This document shows, piece by piece, positions 47,141 through 48,151 of a stretch of DNA of 48,151 nucleotides; within the stretch, counting starts at the first letter, position 1, and every line of letters begins with the position of its first letter. Origin of the DNA: Bdellovibrionia bacterium (GTDB taxonomy: Bacteria; Bdellovibrionota; Bdellovibrionia; Bdellovibrionales; JAGQZY01); contig JAUHWN010000014.1 in the NCBI GenBank assembly GCA_030424665.1, forward strand, positions 1 to 48,151, in the 5' to 3' direction. The notes beneath the pieces were generated by a model. The model was given only the letters and a program-made list of their open reading frames with translations, was not told the DNA's origin and did no database searches. The translations under genes were made by a program, and so were the position numbers.

Positions 47141-48151
47141 ATTAAGCCAATCGCGCTTTCATTTTATTGGTATCGGTGGAATCGGTATGTCGGGTCTGGC
47201 GGAGTTACTTAAAAACATGGGAGCTAAGGTCACGGGGAGTGATCTCAGTGAAAACGCTCAGGTCCAAAGATTAAAAGCGCTCGGTATTCCGATCAAAAAG
47301 GGTCATGCGGCTGACAATTTAAGAGACCCTGATGTTGTTGTCTATTCGAGCGCCGTCAAATTGGATAACCCCGAAATACAAGCGGCCCGAGAAAATAAAA
47401 TTCCTATTATCAGAAGAGCCGAGGCTTTGGCCGAAATCATGCGATTAAAGCGGGGTATTGCCGTAGGTGGAACCCATGGCAAAACGACAACGACAAGTCT
47501 TATGGCGTCGGTGTTTATCGAAGCTCAATGGAGTCCGACGGTTGTTGTCGGTGGAAGGCTTGATCTTATTAAGTCCACATCCTTTTTAGGGCAGGGCGAA
47601 TGGTTGATTGCTGAGGCTGATGAAAGTGATGGAAGTTTTAATCTTCTGAGTCCAGAGATTGCCGTCATTACAAATATCGATAAGGATCACCTCGATCACT
47701 ATAAGAACTTTGCGGCCGTTCAAGAAGCTTTTTACAATTTCGCCGAGAAGATTCCATTTTATGGATCTGTTATCGCTTGTGGTGATGACCCTATTGTTCG
47801 ATCGGTCTTCAAAGATTTTTCGAAACGGATTGTATACTATGGTTTCAATGAGGATAACGATCTCATTCTTAAAAAGTCTCGAGGGCAGTATTCGATTTTT
47901 AAAGAAAGTATTGAGCTTGGTACCTTTCGTTTACAGGTACCAGGGGAGCACAATGCACTCAATGGCTTAGCAGCATTTGCCGCGGCGATGGAGGCTGGAA
48001 TTTCCCCTGAAAGTGCTATCAAAGGTTTGTATTCCTTTGCCGGTGTTGACCGGCGCTTTCATCACAAGGGACGTGAACAAGAAGTGGATTTTTACGATGA
48101 TTATGGTCATCATCCCACCGAGGTGCGTGCGACTTTAAAGGGATTCCGCGA
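47133..48151 (+). CDS. murC: UDP-MurNAc L-alanine ligase MurC (partial, runs off the window)
   Basis: The first 339 codons are present; the gene continues beyond the right edge. ATG 47133 has AGGAGG six bases upstream and overlaps the murG stop by 8 bases. Visible MurC features: HFIGIGGIGMSGLAEL, VTGSDLSEN, VVVYSSAVKLDNPEI, the ATP loop AVGGTHGKTTTTSLM, EADESDGSF, TNIDKDHLDHY, VPGEHNALNGLAA, GVDRRFHHKG and DYGHHPTEVRATL. MurC adds L-Ala to UDP-MurNAc, the first stem-peptide step. The C-terminal domain is cut off. Confidence 0.96.
   Translation, partial: MSRLSQSRFHFIGIGGIGMSGLAELLKNMGAKVTGSDLSENAQVQRLKALGIPIKKGHAADNLRDPDVVVYSSAVKLDNPEIQAARENKIPIIRRAEALAEIMRLKRGIAVGGTHGKTTTTSLMASVFIEAQWSPTVVVGGRLDLIKSTSFLGQGEWLIAEADESDGSFNLLSPEIAVITNIDKDHLDHYKNFAAVQEAFYNFAEKIPFYGSVIACGDDPIVRSVFKDFSKRIVYYGFNEDNDLILKKSRGQYSIFKESIELGTFRLQVPGEHNALNGLAAFAAAMEAGISPESAIKGLYSFAGVDRRFHHKGREQEVDFYDDYGHHPTEVRATLKGFR

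Noticed and set aside
1-48151. Checked for CRISPR arrays, insertion sequences, integrases, rRNA and phage genes
   Set aside because: No regularly spaced repeats, transposase motifs, attachment-site duplications or rRNA-like segments were recognised by reading.

Overview
The window looks like chromosomal DNA of a Gram-negative bacterium of the Bdellovibrio group (Bdellovibrionota), possibly a predator. This is inferred from gene content, because no database search was possible. The pointers are a TIGR02147-type HTH regulator (a family concentrated in Bdellovibrio-like bacteria and Fibrobacter), many secreted or lipid-anchored proteins without recognisable families, a load of secreted hydrolases (sialidase-like, two nucleases, serine protease, metalloprotease), a nucleobase/nucleoside salvage cluster, and a Pal/CpoB envelope cluster next to diderm cell-wall genes. 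GTG and TTG starts are frequent. I saw no tRNA, rRNA, CRISPR array, insertion sequence or prophage.

Region 1-5604: small hypothetical genes, a short SSB, a lipoprotein sialidase, and a large outer-membrane fusion protein (metalloprotease, TolB-like propeller, Omp85-like barrel) read leftward. Region 5645-9574: a rightward, tightly packed operon from a good sigma70-like promoter: pal, a DUF4398-like lipoprotein, cpoB-like, tsaD, rsmA and smpB. Region 9519-19570: alternating housekeeping and accessory genes: a stand-alone two-TM HAMP protein, a hendecad-repeat lipoprotein with a striking nested inverted repeat behind it, a secreted EEP nuclease, rluB-like, dsbD, an alpha/beta hydrolase, a DnaQ-like exonuclease with a WYL-like tail, and an LspA fused to the same HAMP module. 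Region 19658-28537: an oligopeptide-binding lipoprotein, dacB plus an mltD-like lytic transglycosylase, a HAMP-GGDEF diguanylate cyclase, a secreted endonuclease I, and the leftward salvage operon tdk-upp-hpt.

Region 29631-48151 is the division and cell-wall (dcw) cluster: mraZ-rsmH-ftsL-ftsI, then murE-murF-mraY-murD, then ftsW-murG-murC (murC runs off the right edge). Two accessory islands interrupt it: an SDR-like gene plus a secreted trypsin-like protease between ftsI and murE, and a TIGR02147 regulator with three secreted proteins of unknown function between murD and ftsW. The cluster begins with a sigma70-like promoter followed by four GTGG boxes at an exact 10-bp period, the expected layout of an MraZ autoregulatory operator.

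Functionally, the housekeeping part builds lipid II and septal peptidoglycan (mur genes, mraY, ftsI/ftsW) and ties the outer membrane to the wall (Pal, CpoB). The accessory part remodels peptidoglycan (DacB, MltD-like) and could break down or take up host or prey material (nucleases, proteases, sialidase, peptide-binding lipoprotein, tdk/upp/hpt). The most unusual items are the three-part outer-membrane protease, the LspA-HAMP fusion with its stand-alone paralogue, the hendecad lipoprotein, the exonuclease-WYL fusion, and the regulator/secreted-protein island inside the dcw cluster.
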